NCBI GenBank assembly: GCA_038131165.1
Contig: JAYPOZ010000010.1
Span: forward strand, 1-64,000
Length of the DNA: 64,000 nucleotides
DNA from: UBA6544 sp038131165
GTDB lineage: Bacteria > Pseudomonadota > Alphaproteobacteria > UBA8366
Direction of reading: 5' to 3'
The notes beneath the pieces were generated by a model that had not been told where the DNA came from, made no database searches, and saw only the letters and a program-made list of their open reading frames with translations. The position numbers were made by a program, and so were the translations under genes. Below, piece after piece: positions 23,857-32,797 of this stretch; within the stretch, counting starts at the first letter, position 1; each line of letters opens with the position of its first letter.

Positions 23857-25952
23857 GTGTCGCTCTCCTGATGGCGGGTCAGCACAATATAACCGTTCGC
23901 GGCGATCCGCGCGGAAAATCCTTGCGGCACATAGGTCGAGGTCTGGTCCTCGACGATCAGGCCGGGGCCGGCGAACCCGGCGCCGGGCGCCAGATCGGCA
24001 CGGCGGAACAGGGGCACCTCGCGAAGCGCCATCGCCTTCGCGCCGAAGACCGCGCGGCGGCCGGCGGGCTCAGGGGCGGCGGCGGCGGGAGTGTCGCCGA
24101 CCTGCGGCGGCGCGCCACTCGCGGCCGACAGGCTGAGCGCCCAGGTCAGTACCTCGGTCTCCGCATTCGGCAGGGTGCGGCGGAAGTGCCGCTTGTATTC
24201 GAGGTCGAAAGCGTCCTGCACCACGGCCAGATCGGCGTCGGTGAAGTCGCCCTCGGGCAATTCGACCGCGATTTCGTGGCCCTGGCCGACATAGCGCATG
24301 AAGGCGACCCGGCGCTCGACGAAATCCGCCTCCGGTGCGGCGGCGCGGACCACCGCTTCGGCCTCGGCCCGCATGCCCGCCATCAGCGCGTTGATCGCCG
24401 CCGGATCGAAAGCGGCGAGGCGCATGTTGCGGCTGCGCACCACCTCGTAGGCGATGGGCGCCTCGAGAAACCCTATGGCGCTGCCGACGCCGGCATCCGT
24501 CGGCACCACGATGCGGGCGATGCCGAGCTTCTCCGCGAGCCGGCCCGCGTGCAGCGGCGCGGCGCCGCCGAAGGCGATCATGGTGTGCTCGTTCGGCGTC
24601 TTGCCCTGCTCGACCGCGTGGACCCGGGCCGCGTTCGACATCGTCTCGTCGACCATCTCGGTGATCCCGAAAGCGGCGGTCAGCACGTCGTCAACGCCGA
24701 GCGGCGTGCCCACATCGGCCATGATCGCGGCCTCGGATTTATCCGGATGGAGCGGTACCTTGCCGCCGGCGAAACTCGCCGGATCGATCTTGCCGAGCGC
24801 CACGTCCGCGTCGGTGATGGTCGGCCGCGCGCCGCCCCGGCCATAGGCCGCAGGGCCCGGATCGGCACCCGCGCTGTCCGGCCCGATGGTGATGCGGCCG
24901 AGCGAATCGAGCCGGGCGATGGAGCCGCCGCCGGCGCCGATCTCGACCATTTCGATGACCGGGATGCGGAGCGGCAATCCGCTGCCCTTGATGAAACGCG
25001 CGGCGCGGTCGACCTCGAACTCACGCGCCGTCTGCGGACGGAAATCGCCGATCAGGCAGATCTTCGCCGTTGTCCCACCCATGTCGAAGGAGATCACCTT
25101 GTCGAGATTCATTTCCTGCGCGATCTTGGTGGCCAGAATGGCGCCGCCCGCCGGGCCCGATTCGACGAGGCGTATCGGGAACTGCATCGCGTTCTCCAAG
25201 GTGGTCAGCCCGCCGCCCGACGTCATCAGCAGGATCGGGCAGGCAACCCCCATCGCGGCCAGACGGTCGCGCAGCCGCGCCAGGTAGCGCGCCATCAACG
25301 GGCGCACATATGCATTCGCGGTCGTGGTGGTGAAGCGTTCGAACTCGCGGATTTCCGGGCAGACTTCCGACGACAGGCTGTACGACATCTCCGGCAGATG
25401 CCGCGCGAGCCGGTCGCGGGTCCGGTTCTCGTGGTCGGGATTGGCATAGGCGTGCATGTAGCCGATGGCGACGCTCTCGATCTCCGCCGCCTGCAGGGTC
25501 GGCACCAGGGCGTCGACCATGGCCTCGTCGAGCGGCTTGAGGACCCGGCCCGAAAGGTCGATCCGCTCGCTGACCGGCAGGCGCAGGCGGCGCGGCACCA
25601 GCGGCACCGGCTTCTCGATCATGATGTCGTATTGGTCGTAGCGGCTTTCATAGCCGATTTCGAGGACGTCGCGAAATCCCTCGGTGGTCACGAAAGCGGT
25701 GGGCGCGCCCTTGCGCTCGATGATCGCGTTGGTCGCCAGGGTCGTGCCGTGCAGGACGAGAGAAAGCGCGCCGGCCGCGGTTCCGGATTCCGCCAACACC
25801 GCGTCGATGCCGTCGATCACGCCCTGCTCGGGCGCCGCTGGCGTGGTCAGCACCTTGGCCGTCGTGCGCCGGCCGGCGACGTCGAGCACGACGTCCGTGA
25901 ATGTGCCGCCGATATCGACCGACAGCCGCGCTCCTGCGCGCCCTTCGCTCAT
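23853..25952 (-). CDS. hydantoinase A / oxoprolinase subunit
   Basis: A 699-residue HyuA-family ATPase subunit. The N-terminus has the phosphate-binding LSVDIGGTFTDVV and the LHGTTLATNAIIERKG block. The central part has VISFDMGGTTAKICLIG and the glycine-rich EIGAGGGSIARLDSLG. The complete length and its coupling with HyuB suggest a functional two-subunit enzyme. It is preceded by a tRNA-Leu promoter region on the other strand. Confidence 0.92.
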   Translation of the reverse strand: MSEGRAGARLSVDIGGTFTDVVLDVAGRRTTAKVLTTPAAPEQGVIDGIDAVLAESGTAAGALSLVLHGTTLATNAIIERKGAPTAFVTTEGFRDVLEIGYESRYDQYDIMIEKPVPLVPRRLRLPVSERIDLSGRVLKPLDEAMVDALVPTLQAAEIESVAIGYMHAYANPDHENRTRDRLARHLPEMSYSLSSEVCPEIREFERFTTTTANAYVRPLMARYLARLRDRLAAMGVACPILLMTSGGGLTTLENAMQFPIRLVESGPAGGAILATKIAQEMNLDKVISFDMGGTTAKICLIGDFRPQTAREFEVDRAARFIKGSGLPLRIPVIEMVEIGAGGGSIARLDSLGRITIGPDSAGADPGPAAYGRGGARPTITDADVALGKIDPASFAGGKVPLHPDKSEAAIMADVGTPLGVDDVLTAAFGITEMVDETMSNAARVHAVEQGKTPNEHTMIAFGGAAPLHAGRLAEKLGIARIVVPTDAGVGSAIGFLEAPIAYEVVRSRNMRLAAFDPAAINALMAGMRAEAEAVVRAAAPEADFVERRVAFMRYVGQGHEIAVELPEGDFTDADLAVVQDAFDLEYKRHFRRTLPNAETEVLTWALSLSAASGAPPQVGDTPAAAAPEPAGRRAVFGAKAMALREVPLFRRADLAPGAGFAGPGLIVEDQTSTYVPQGFSARIAANGYIVLTRHQESDT

Positions 25953-26027
25953 GTCTCGCCCTCCGGGGAAATCTCAGAATGTCGACCCTGGTTGATATAC
26001 AGGCTATCGGATTTCCCGCAAGAGCCG

Positions 26028-26055
26028 TTGACCGAGGCGATATCCTGCTTATGAT
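26028..26055 (+). promoter_or_regulatory. promoter of tRNA-Leu
   Basis: TTGACC (26028-26033, 5 of 6 to -35) and TATGAT (26050-26055, 5 of 6 to -10) are 16 bases apart and end 18 bases before the mature tRNA. This is a strong housekeeping-type promoter by eye. Confidence 0.65.
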
Positions 26056-26073
26056 GCGGATTTCGGACAGGAT

Positions 26074-26160
26074 GCCCCTGTGGCGGAACTGGTAGACGCG
26101 CTGGATTCAAAATCCAGTTCCCGCAAGGGAGTGCGAGTTCGATTCTCGCTGGGGGCACCA
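26074..26160 (+). tRNA. tRNA-Leu (CAA)
   Basis: An 87-base class II tRNA with encoded CCA. The 5' arm GCCCCTG pairs with TGGGGGC before discriminator A. The anticodon arm CTGGA/TCCAG encloses TTCAAAA, giving anticodon CAA. The variable arm and a T arm with AGTTCGATTCT are present. Confidence 0.95.
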
Positions 26161-26236
26161 TCTATCTTCTTTGCATCATCGGAATCCGCGCCGGACGCGC
26201 CATATCATTGGAGAACCGATGAGACGGAGATCCACG

Positions 26237-27049
26237 ATGACCGCGACCGCCGCCTTGCTGCACGAAGTCGACGCCTTCAACCTGTCCGCCGCTTCCGAGA
26301 ACAAGATTCACGACGACACGGTGGCCCAGAAATTCGGCTTCCAGGGCGGATTGGTGCCGGGGGTCGAGGTCTATGCTTACATGAGCAACCTGCCTGTTCG
26401 CCATTTCGGGCCGGATTGGCTGTCGCGCGGCACCGCTGAATGCCGCTTCCAAAAACCGGTCTACGACGGCCGCAAGGCGATCGCGTCCGCCGTGGCACAA
26501 GCGGACGGCAGCCTGACGCTCAAGGTCGAATCGGAAGGCGTGCTCTGCGGGACCGGCACGGCCGGCATGGGCAACGGATCGCCGCCAGCGGTGTCCGACT
26601 ATGCGGTGAAAGCGCTCCCGGACTACGAGACGCGCCCCGCCGCGGCGCCGGAAGCGCTGGTCGAGGGCCAGGTGATGGGGACATTCGAGCAGCTGATGGA
26701 CGCCGAGGAACAGCGGCAGTATCTGGCAGATGTGCGGGAGGACCTCGACCACTATGCGGCCGAGGGCATCGTGCATCCGGGCTGGCTGCTGAGGCTCGGC
26801 AATCGCGCGCTGTCCATGAACGTGCGCCTGGGGCCGTGGATTCACGTGGGCAGCAAGATCACCAATTTCGCCGCCGCGCGCTACGGTGACCGGGTGCAGT
26901 CGCGCGCCTCCGTCGCACGCCAGTACGAGCACAAGGGACACCGCTTCGTGGAGTTGGACGTGCTTTTGGTCGCCAACGGCGAGACGGCCCTCGCGCAGAT
27001 CGATCACACCGCCATCTACCGCCCGCGCCAGGTGGCCGAAGCATCCTAA
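26237..27049 (+). CDS. MaoC-like hot-dog fold protein (probable)
   Basis: A 270-residue protein with two related halves. The first has KFGFQGGLVPGVEVYAYM, the entry helix of hot-dog hydratases/thioesterases. The second has HPGWLLRLGNRALSMNV and WIHVGSKITNFAAARYGD. I could not find a clear MaoC catalytic Asp/His pair, so it may be a divergent or non-enzymatic member. GGAGA sits six bases before the ATG at 26237. An upstream ATG at 26219, also with a GGAGA site, would add six residues. It is convergent with the methyltransferase. Confidence 0.55.
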   Translation: MTATAALLHEVDAFNLSAASENKIHDDTVAQKFGFQGGLVPGVEVYAYMSNLPVRHFGPDWLSRGTAECRFQKPVYDGRKAIASAVAQADGSLTLKVESEGVLCGTGTAGMGNGSPPAVSDYAVKALPDYETRPAAAPEALVEGQVMGTFEQLMDAEEQRQYLADVREDLDHYAAEGIVHPGWLLRLGNRALSMNVRLGPWIHVGSKITNFAAARYGDRVQSRASVARQYEHKGHRFVELDVLLVANGETALAQIDHTAIYRPRQVAEAS

Positions 27050-27050
27050 G

Positions 27051-27794
27051 TCAGCGTTTGCGGAGCCAGAGGCTGGATTCCACCGCGCCGTCGACCAGCG
27101 GCAACTCGGCTGCGACCGACCCGGCGACCGCAGCCGGGAGATATTTCGCCGCATAGGCGGAGGCGAACACGATCTCGTAGCCCCCGTCCGTCAGTAGCGC
27201 GGCCACAGCCGATTGCTCGTTATAGCCACGCGGCGCCCAGGCGGCGGGATAGCCGTCCGGCAGAAAGATATCGTGGAAATGCACCAGCAGGCCGGACGGC
27301 GCCCGCGGCAGAATCTCCGTGAATATCCGTTCGACGTCGGAGCCCGGAGCCAGGACATGGCTCGAATCGACAAAGAGAATATCGCCCGGCCGCAGGGCCT
27401 CGAACACGACCAAATCGATGTCCTGCAACGGCGCGTGCAGCAGATCGAGCCCGGGGAGGCCGTCAAGCAGTGCACGGGGAGCCGGCTCGATGGACGTCAA
27501 GCGGCTGGAAAGTCCGCCGTCCCGGATGGCCCGCGCCATAAACCGGGTCGAATGGCCGGCGCCGACCTCGATGATGCGGGCGGGCGCGGCACTGCGGACC
27601 GTCACATAGGCGGCAAGGGCGTCGAGGCGGGGAAACCAATCCTGATTCCACCGCGGCTCCGGAGGGGTGTCGGGGCCGATGCGAAGCAGGTCTTCGCGGA
27701 AATCCTCGGCACCCGCGAGCAATTCTGCCATTCTCGGTGCCGCCTGCGCGAACAACGGTGCCGCCGGCGTGGGCGGCGCGGGCGGGCCGGTCAC
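27051..27794 (-). CDS. class I SAM-dependent methyltransferase (Methyltransf_24-like)
   Basis: A 247-residue protein. RIIEVGAGHSTRFMARAI is SAM motif I, LTSIEPAPR is the second acidic strand, and DILFVDSSHVL and VHFHDIFLPDGYP match the small-molecule methyltransferase type often found in polysaccharide or unknown pathways. The N-terminus is Pro/Ala-rich and lacks a signal peptide. It overlaps the MBL gene by four bases. Substrate is unknown. Confidence 0.78.
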   Translation of the reverse strand: MTGPPAPPTPAAPLFAQAAPRMAELLAGAEDFREDLLRIGPDTPPEPRWNQDWFPRLDALAAYVTVRSAAPARIIEVGAGHSTRFMARAIRDGGLSSRLTSIEPAPRALLDGLPGLDLLHAPLQDIDLVVFEALRPGDILFVDSSHVLAPGSDVERIFTEILPRAPSGLLVHFHDIFLPDGYPAAWAPRGYNEQSAVAALLTDGGYEIVFASAYAAKYLPAAVAGSVAAELPLVDGAVESSLWLRKR

Positions 27795-28624
27795 GGAGAA
27801 AGAATCATGCCTTCGCGGGCGACGACGGTGCCGGGCAGGACCTTCGCGGCTTCCGCGCCGATCGCGTCCATCATGTCGTCGTCGTGAGTGGGGTCGTGAT
27901 GGAAAATGACGAACTTCTTCGCCTTGGCTTCGGTGACGAGACGCACCCCTTCCTGCCAGGTCGAATGCCCGAATCCCTTAAACTTCTCGTAGGTCGCATC
28001 GGTATACATGGAATCGTAAATCACCAGATCCGCACCCTGCAGCAGGGCCAGAATGTTCGGATCGCGGCCGAACTCGGGATGCTCGGTATCGGTGATGTAG
28101 CAGATCGACTTTCCGCCGAATTCGATGCGGTAGCCGGTCGCCTGATTCGGATGATTGAGCTTTGCGGATTTCACGATGACGCCCGGATAAGGCTCCATCA
28201 CCTCACCGACCGTGAAGTCCTTGTACTGCACATCCGCCTGAAAGATCTCGGGCGGCACCGGAAACAACGGCGCCATCATCATCTCGGTCAGGACCTGCTT
28301 CAACGTATATTCCGGCAGCAGATGGCCGGCCCACATGGTGATCTTGTTGTTCGGAATGAACAGCGGCACGAAGAACGGCAGACCGCAGATGTGATCGAAA
28401 TGGGTGTGCGTGATGTAAATATGGGTGTCGATCGGCGTTTCGGCGGCAAGCTTCATACCGAGATCGCGGACCCCGGTTCCGGCGTCCAGAATCAGCAAAT
28501 GCTCGCCGCAGCGCACTTCCAGGCACGACGTGTTGCCGCCGTAGCGAACCGTCTTCGGCCCCGGCACCGCGACGCTGCCCCGCACACCCCAAAACTGTAC
28601 GGTAAAGGTCTCGCCGTCACTCAT
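27791..28624 (-). CDS. MBL-fold metallohydrolase
   Basis: A 277-residue metallo-beta-lactamase fold hydrolase. The opening VQFWGVRGSVAVPGPKTVRYGGNTSC and the metal motif THTHFDHICGLPF (HxHxDH) are clear. Further His/Asp ligands appear in YITDTEH and in FHHDPTHDDD near the C-terminus. This subgroup includes RNase Z-like and cyclic nucleotide phosphodiesterase-like proteins. The ATG at 28624 has only a weak ribosome site. It is translationally coupled to the downstream methyltransferase. Confidence 0.85.
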   Translation of the reverse strand: MSDGETFTVQFWGVRGSVAVPGPKTVRYGGNTSCLEVRCGEHLLILDAGTGVRDLGMKLAAETPIDTHIYITHTHFDHICGLPFFVPLFIPNNKITMWAGHLLPEYTLKQVLTEMMMAPLFPVPPEIFQADVQYKDFTVGEVMEPYPGVIVKSAKLNHPNQATGYRIEFGGKSICYITDTEHPEFGRDPNILALLQGADLVIYDSMYTDATYEKFKGFGHSTWQEGVRLVTEAKAKKFVIFHHDPTHDDDMMDAIGAEAAKVLPGTVVAREGMILSP

Positions 28625-28720
28625 CCCGCGTGTCGTCCCCAACTATGCAGCCCCACACTGCGAGAGTACCGATTGTGGAAAAAACCTCAACCCTTGCCGG
28701 CGCCCCCCGAGGGCCGGCAT

Positions 28721-29404
28721 TCACGGGACCAACCGATAGCCGCCGGGCTCCGTCACCAGTATTTCCGCGCTTGACGGGTCCGCTTCAATCTTCTGCCGCA
28801 ATCGATAGACATGCGTCTCGAGCGTATGCGTGGTCACCCCGGCATTGTAGCCCCAGACTTCGCCCAACAGCGTATCGCGGCCGACGACCTTCTCCCCGGC
28901 GCGGTAAAGAAATTTTAGGATCGACGTTTCTTTCTCCGTAAGGCGGACTTTCTTCTCCGTCGCGTCTTCGACCAGTAACTTTGCGCTCGGCTTAAACGTA
29001 TAGGGCCCGATGGTAAAAACCGCATCTTCGCTCTGTTCATGTTGGCGCAGCTGCGCGCGTATCCGCGCGAGCAGAACGCCGAGCCTGAACGGTTTCATAA
29101 CATAGTCGTTCGCCCCCGCATCGAGCCCCAGGATCGTATCGGCATCCGTGTCGGAAGCGGTCAGCATGATGATCGGGGATTTGACCCCGTTGCGGCGCAT
29201 CAGTCGGCAGGCCTCTCGCCCATCCATATCCGGCAAACCGACATCGAGAAGCACCACGTCGAAATACTCACCCACCAAACGGTCTAGCCCCTCCTTCGCG
29301 GTCCCGACCCCCGTCGGTTCGAATTCCTCGTGGAGTTGCAACTGCTCCGCAAGCGACTCCCGCAGGGCCTCGTCATCGTCAACCAACAAAATTTTCTTGC
29401 CCAT
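28721..29404 (-). CDS. OmpR-family response regulator, orphan
   Basis: A 227-residue two-domain regulator. The receiver domain has the acidic pocket ILLVDDDEA, the phospho-acceptor D54 in VVLLDVGLPDMDG, T81 in IIMLTASD, and K104 in YVMKPF. The C-terminal winged helix contains LTEKETSILKFLYR and THTLETHVYRLRQKIE. No histidine kinase gene is near, so the partner is elsewhere. I use the ATG at 29404, and an in-frame ATG at 29413 is possible. It is divergent from the HPFYE-repeat gene with a shared 240-base spacer, so it might control that gene. Confidence 0.9.
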   Translation of the reverse strand: MGKKILLVDDDEALRESLAEQLQLHEEFEPTGVGTAKEGLDRLVGEYFDVVLLDVGLPDMDGREACRLMRRNGVKSPIIMLTASDTDADTILGLDAGANDYVMKPFRLGVLLARIRAQLRQHEQSEDAVFTIGPYTFKPSAKLLVEDATEKKVRLTEKETSILKFLYRAGEKVVGRDTLLGEVWGYNAGVTTHTLETHVYRLRQKIEADPSSAEILVTEPGGYRLVP

Positions 29405-29644
29405 GGCGTTCATCCAGCTGCCAATTAACCGAACGGACCGAAACTCGGCCGGAGAAATCATAATCCGCCTGACGCCCCGGCGAAAGAGTCTCGCGCATTG
29501 TCGGACAGTTATGCGCTCCCCCCGGCAAAAGATTCCGCTCGCACTCGCGAAGACGAGCGCCCGCGTCCAGAAGCTTTGGTTTCCGCGGGTCTCAGCACTG
29601 GCATCCAAATTGCTTAGTTATCCCCGAGGAGGAATTGGATCATC

Positions 29645-30913
29645 ATGTCAGCGGAACGCATTGCCGCCGCAGGAGCGCCACCCGTTACCCCGTCTCTTGG
29701 CCGGCAGCCCCACCCTTTTTACGAAGGCGAGTTCCTGGATGCGGTACGCTCTGCGGGAAACAGTGCGCCGGCGGCGCTCGGCAAACCATCCGGCAGCATC
29801 GCGGAAGCACACCCCTTCTACGAGTTCGAACTTGCACCATCCGCTTTTCCAGGCGTCGACTCAGCACCAAAGCAGGCCGTAGCCAACGCTACCGTTCCGC
29901 ACCCTTTCTACGAAGGCGAAACCCTGGACGCAGACGCCGGCACGAAGGCGTTCGGCGAAGACGGGCTCGAATTGTCCGACCTCATCGACGTGATCAATCC
30001 GTTGCAGCATATTCCCGTATTGTCCTCGATTTATCGCAGTTTGACCGGCGACGAGATCGCACCGGCGGCCCGCCTCGCGGGCGGCGCGCTCTTCGGCGGA
30101 CCGGTCGGATTGGCCAGCGCGTTTGTGGGCGGCGTCATCGAGGATTCGACGGACCAAACGATTGGAGATGTTGTCGTTGCCGCCTTCAGCGGAGACGGAG
30201 ATGAGGCGCCGGTCGAGCAACTGGCCGCGCTTAGCCCCGCCGCAGGGATGACACCCGCAACCGCCGCGACAACCACAGTGTCTCCGGCGTCTGCGTTGGC
30301 GCCCCAGATCGCTTCCGCCATCGCGGATGTGCAGGCACCATCCTCCGTCAAAACCGCCGCCGCCGTTCCGAACCTGCAGTCGGTCTTCAGTCAGACTACA
30401 CCGTCGCCGTTGTCGGTGGCCCGCGATCTCCTGGAATCGCCCGCTTCCGCCTATGCAACACCCACCGCCGCTTCGACCAAGGCCGTGATTACCGCCGACG
30501 AGAATGCCCAACGGCCATCCGAAATGCCCGAAGCCGTCGCAGCCGTACTCGCGGCGCGCAGCCAAGTCCCGCGTGCCGGCGCCATCAACGGTTTGAGCGC
30601 GTATCGGCAGTCTCCCGGCGGTCATCAGCCCGCGGGGACGAATATGCCGCAAGCCGGATTCAGGGCTTCGAGACAGCCGGGGTCGGATGCTGCCGCCAAG
30701 TTGGACCAGCCGGACCTCTCCGCAGCCGTCATGCCGGGCAAGCGCGGCGCGCCACCACCGCGCACGACCATTACGACAAATGCACGCCGACAGTCGACCG
30801 CCGCCAGCGTTGTCCCCAACAGCATGGTCCCAAAAGCCATGATGACAGCACTGGAGAAATACGAGGCGATGATGCAAAGCCGCAATAGCGCGGATGGCGA
30901 TTTGACGATGTAG
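29645..30913 (+). CDS. unknown protein with three HPFYE motifs and a glycine-rich core
   Basis: A 422-residue protein of no known function. The motif HPFYE(G/F)E occurs at 23-29, 56-62 and 86-92, spaced 33 and 30 residues apart. A compact core at about 113-165 reads LIDVINPLQHIPVLSSIY, then RLAGGALFGGPVGLASAFVGGV, a GxxxG glycine-zipper-like stretch that may insert in or pack against membrane. The rest is a long Ala/Pro/Thr/Ser-rich tail, apparently disordered, ending in the helical KAMMTALEKYEAMMQSR. There is no signal peptide. The ATG at 29645 follows GAGGAGGAATTGGATCATC. Confidence 0.75.
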   Translation: MSAERIAAAGAPPVTPSLGRQPHPFYEGEFLDAVRSAGNSAPAALGKPSGSIAEAHPFYEFELAPSAFPGVDSAPKQAVANATVPHPFYEGETLDADAGTKAFGEDGLELSDLIDVINPLQHIPVLSSIYRSLTGDEIAPAARLAGGALFGGPVGLASAFVGGVIEDSTDQTIGDVVVAAFSGDGDEAPVEQLAALSPAAGMTPATAATTTVSPASALAPQIASAIADVQAPSSVKTAAAVPNLQSVFSQTTPSPLSVARDLLESPASAYATPTAASTKAVITADENAQRPSEMPEAVAAVLAARSQVPRAGAINGLSAYRQSPGGHQPAGTNMPQAGFRASRQPGSDAAAKLDQPDLSAAVMPGKRGAPPPRTTITTNARRQSTAASVVPNSMVPKAMMTALEKYEAMMQSRNSADGDLTM

Positions 30914-30922
30914 GCCGGTCCG

Positions 30923-31438
30923 ATGGCCGTTGATATGACCATTCTAGTCTATGGCTGCGGTCTCTTGATTTTGCGGGGGGCCGTCTATCGTTGTGCCCTG
31001 GGCCGAAGCGGTATCACGGCGGCAAAACAAGAAGGCGACGGCGCAACACCGGTCGGACGGTTTCGTCTACGCGGGGCGCTCTATCGGCGCGACCGCATCG
31101 AGGCGCCGGAATGCGCATTGCCGATGCGGCCAATTGAGCCGACCGATGGTTGGAGCGACGATTCCGACGACCCGGAGTACAACCGCCGCGTCCGGCTACC
31201 GCATAAGTATCGACACGAGCGCCTTTGGCGCGACGACCGGCTCTACGACCTGGTTGTGCCGCTGGGCTATAACGATGATCCGGCCGTCCCTGGCCTCGGC
31301 AGCGCGATCTTCCTGCATGTCGCCGCGCCGGATTTTTCCCCCACCGAAGGGTGTATTGCCTTGGCGGCGGCGGATCTCAGGGGCGTCCTCGCTCAGTGCG
31401 GCCCCGATACGGACCTGGTTGTTATGCCGCGGCGGTAA
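30923..31438 (+). CDS. YkuD family L,D-transpeptidase-like protein
   Basis: A 171-residue protein that is mostly the YkuD domain. H132 (FLHVAAPD) and C144 in SPTEGCIAL form the expected catalytic pair, and GATPVGRFRLRGALYR is the usual early strand. The domain crosslinks peptidoglycan outside the cytoplasm, yet no signal peptide is visible here, so export or role is unclear. Its last 17 bases overlap the 3' end of the convergent yggS-type gene. It follows the HPFYE gene by nine bases and is likely co-transcribed. Confidence 0.82.
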   Translation: MAVDMTILVYGCGLLILRGAVYRCALGRSGITAAKQEGDGATPVGRFRLRGALYRRDRIEAPECALPMRPIEPTDGWSDDSDDPEYNRRVRLPHKYRHERLWRDDRLYDLVVPLGYNDDPAVPGLGSAIFLHVAAPDFSPTEGCIALAAADLRGVLAQCGPDTDLVVMPRR

Positions 31439-32129
31439 CGTGGGTCGCCGTGCGGGCGCCGAAGATAGCCGAGCCGACGCGAACCAAAGTGGCGCCGAAC
31501 TGCACGGCGATTTCATAGTCGGCGCTCATCCCCATGCTTAAACCAGACAGACCATTGCGGAGCGCAAGGTCGTGCAGCAATGAAAAATGTAAAGCCGGCT
31601 CTTCGTTCTGCGGCGGAATGCACATGAGGCCGGCTACCGTGATCCCATGGTCAACCTGGCACATGCGGATAAAGGCATCGGCGTCTTTGGGAGATACGCC
31701 CGCTTTTTGTGGTTCTCCGCCTGTGTTGATTTGAATATAGCAAGGAATACTTCGCCCCGCCCGCTCCATTTCATCCGCCAACGCCTTGGCGAGCTTTGGT
31801 CGATCAAGGGTTTGTATAACGTCGAACAGGTCCACCGCTTTGCGCACTTTGTTCGTCTGAAGCGGCCCGATGAGGTGAAGCTCAACGTCGGTATATTCGG
31901 TTTTGAGTTTTAGCCATTTTGATTCGGCTTCCTGAACGCGATTCTCACCGAAAATGCGATGCCCCGCTTCGAGAGCCGGTCGAATTGCTTCCTCCGAAAA
32001 GGTTTTCGAGACGGCGCACAGGTCGACCTCGACAGGTGCCCGGCCGGCCTCTAGAGCCGCCTGATCGATTTTTTGCCGAACTTGCTCAAGCAATTGTGGG
32101 GTTTCGTTTTCTTGGGTCATTTCGGACAA
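31422..32129 (-). CDS. YggS/PLPBP family pyridoxal phosphate-binding protein
   Basis: A 235-residue PLP homeostasis protein of the alanine-racemase-like fold. VDLCAVSKTFSEEAIRPAL carries the PLP lysine. IFGENRVQEAESKW, LHLIGPLQTNK, and GLSMGMSADYEIAVQFG with VRVGSAIFG are the family signatures. It acts in the cytoplasm and influences B6 and amino-acid balance. It stands alone on its strand, its 3' end overlapping the YkuD gene. Confidence 0.93.
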   Translation of the reverse strand: MSEMTQENETPQLLEQVRQKIDQAALEAGRAPVEVDLCAVSKTFSEEAIRPALEAGHRIFGENRVQEAESKWLKLKTEYTDVELHLIGPLQTNKVRKAVDLFDVIQTLDRPKLAKALADEMERAGRSIPCYIQINTGGEPQKAGVSPKDADAFIRMCQVDHGITVAGLMCIPPQNEEPALHFSLLHDLALRNGLSGLSMGMSADYEIAVQFGATLVRVGSAIFGARTATHVTAAA

Positions 32130-32197
32130 CTTTCTTGTAGGCTATTCTGTGATAAAGAAACCGCTGGAAATCGACCGCTAATTTCCGCATATAGGCG

Positions 32198-32740
32198 ATG
32201 ATGTATGCAAGCGTAAGCCGCCTTTTCGCGATTTTCACCCTGTTTATCTTGGTAGCGGGGTGTTCCTTCTTTGGCGAGGAGAAAAAATCCTCGCCGGAAG
32301 CGGGTCAGGTGACTCGGGTTGAGAACAAATCCGCCGCTGGCCCCGACAAAGGCATATTAAATACCTGGTTTGGGCTGAACGAGCAGCCGGGCGGTTCTGG
32401 CGGTTCCTCCGGCGGCACCGGCATCAGCGTGAACGGATTTCTCTGGCGGGCTGCGCTTGATACAATTTCCTTCATGCCGCTTTCGCAGGCGGATCCCTTC
32501 GGGGGCATCATTCTGACCGATTGGTACCTTCCGCCGGAGACCAGCGGCGAACGTTTCAAGGTGAATGTCTACATTCTCGACAGCGAGCTTCGGGCCGACG
32601 GATTGCGGGTTTCGGTTTTTCGCCAGCGCCTCGATCCAAGCGGTGTTTGGCTGGACGCAAAGGTGAGTGGCGATACCGGGACGAACCTGGAGAACGCCAT
32701 TCTCAAACGCGCCCGGCAAATGCGGGTGAAATTGCAATAG
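32198..32740 (+). CDS. DUF3576 lipoprotein
   Basis: A 180-residue lipoprotein typical of alphaproteobacteria. The signal peptide ends in the lipobox LVAGC with the lipidated Cys at 22. A Gly/Ser-rich linker precedes the DUF3576 domain, which contains FLWRAALDTISFMPLSQADPFGG and LTDWYLPPETSGERFKV. Function is unknown. The domain resembles outer-membrane-associated lipoproteins. It reads toward leuS with 57 bases between them. Two ATG codons (32198, 32201) could serve as start. Confidence 0.9.
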   Translation: MMYASVSRLFAIFTLFILVAGCSFFGEEKKSSPEAGQVTRVENKSAAGPDKGILNTWFGLNEQPGGSGGSSGGTGISVNGFLWRAALDTISFMPLSQADPFGGIILTDWYLPPETSGERFKVNVYILDSELRADGLRVSVFRQRLDPSGVWLDAKVSGDTGTNLENAILKRARQMRVKLQ

Positions 32741-32797
32741 TCCGGCGCTGGTATTCTTCTTTGAGTTTGTATTAGGCGAGGAGCGCCCGTACCCACG

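Noticed and set aside
23871..26054. A 727-codon open frame on the plus strand opposite hyuA
   Set aside because: Its composition (Arg/Gly/His-rich, no domains) is typical of an antisense shadow in GC-rich coding DNA. hyuA on the other strand has clear family motifs.
28679..28717. Possible terminator after the response regulator (GCCGGC pair followed by T-run)
   Set aside because: The stem is only six bases with a C-C mismatch beyond it, and the T-run is about eleven bases away, too far for a normal intrinsic terminator.
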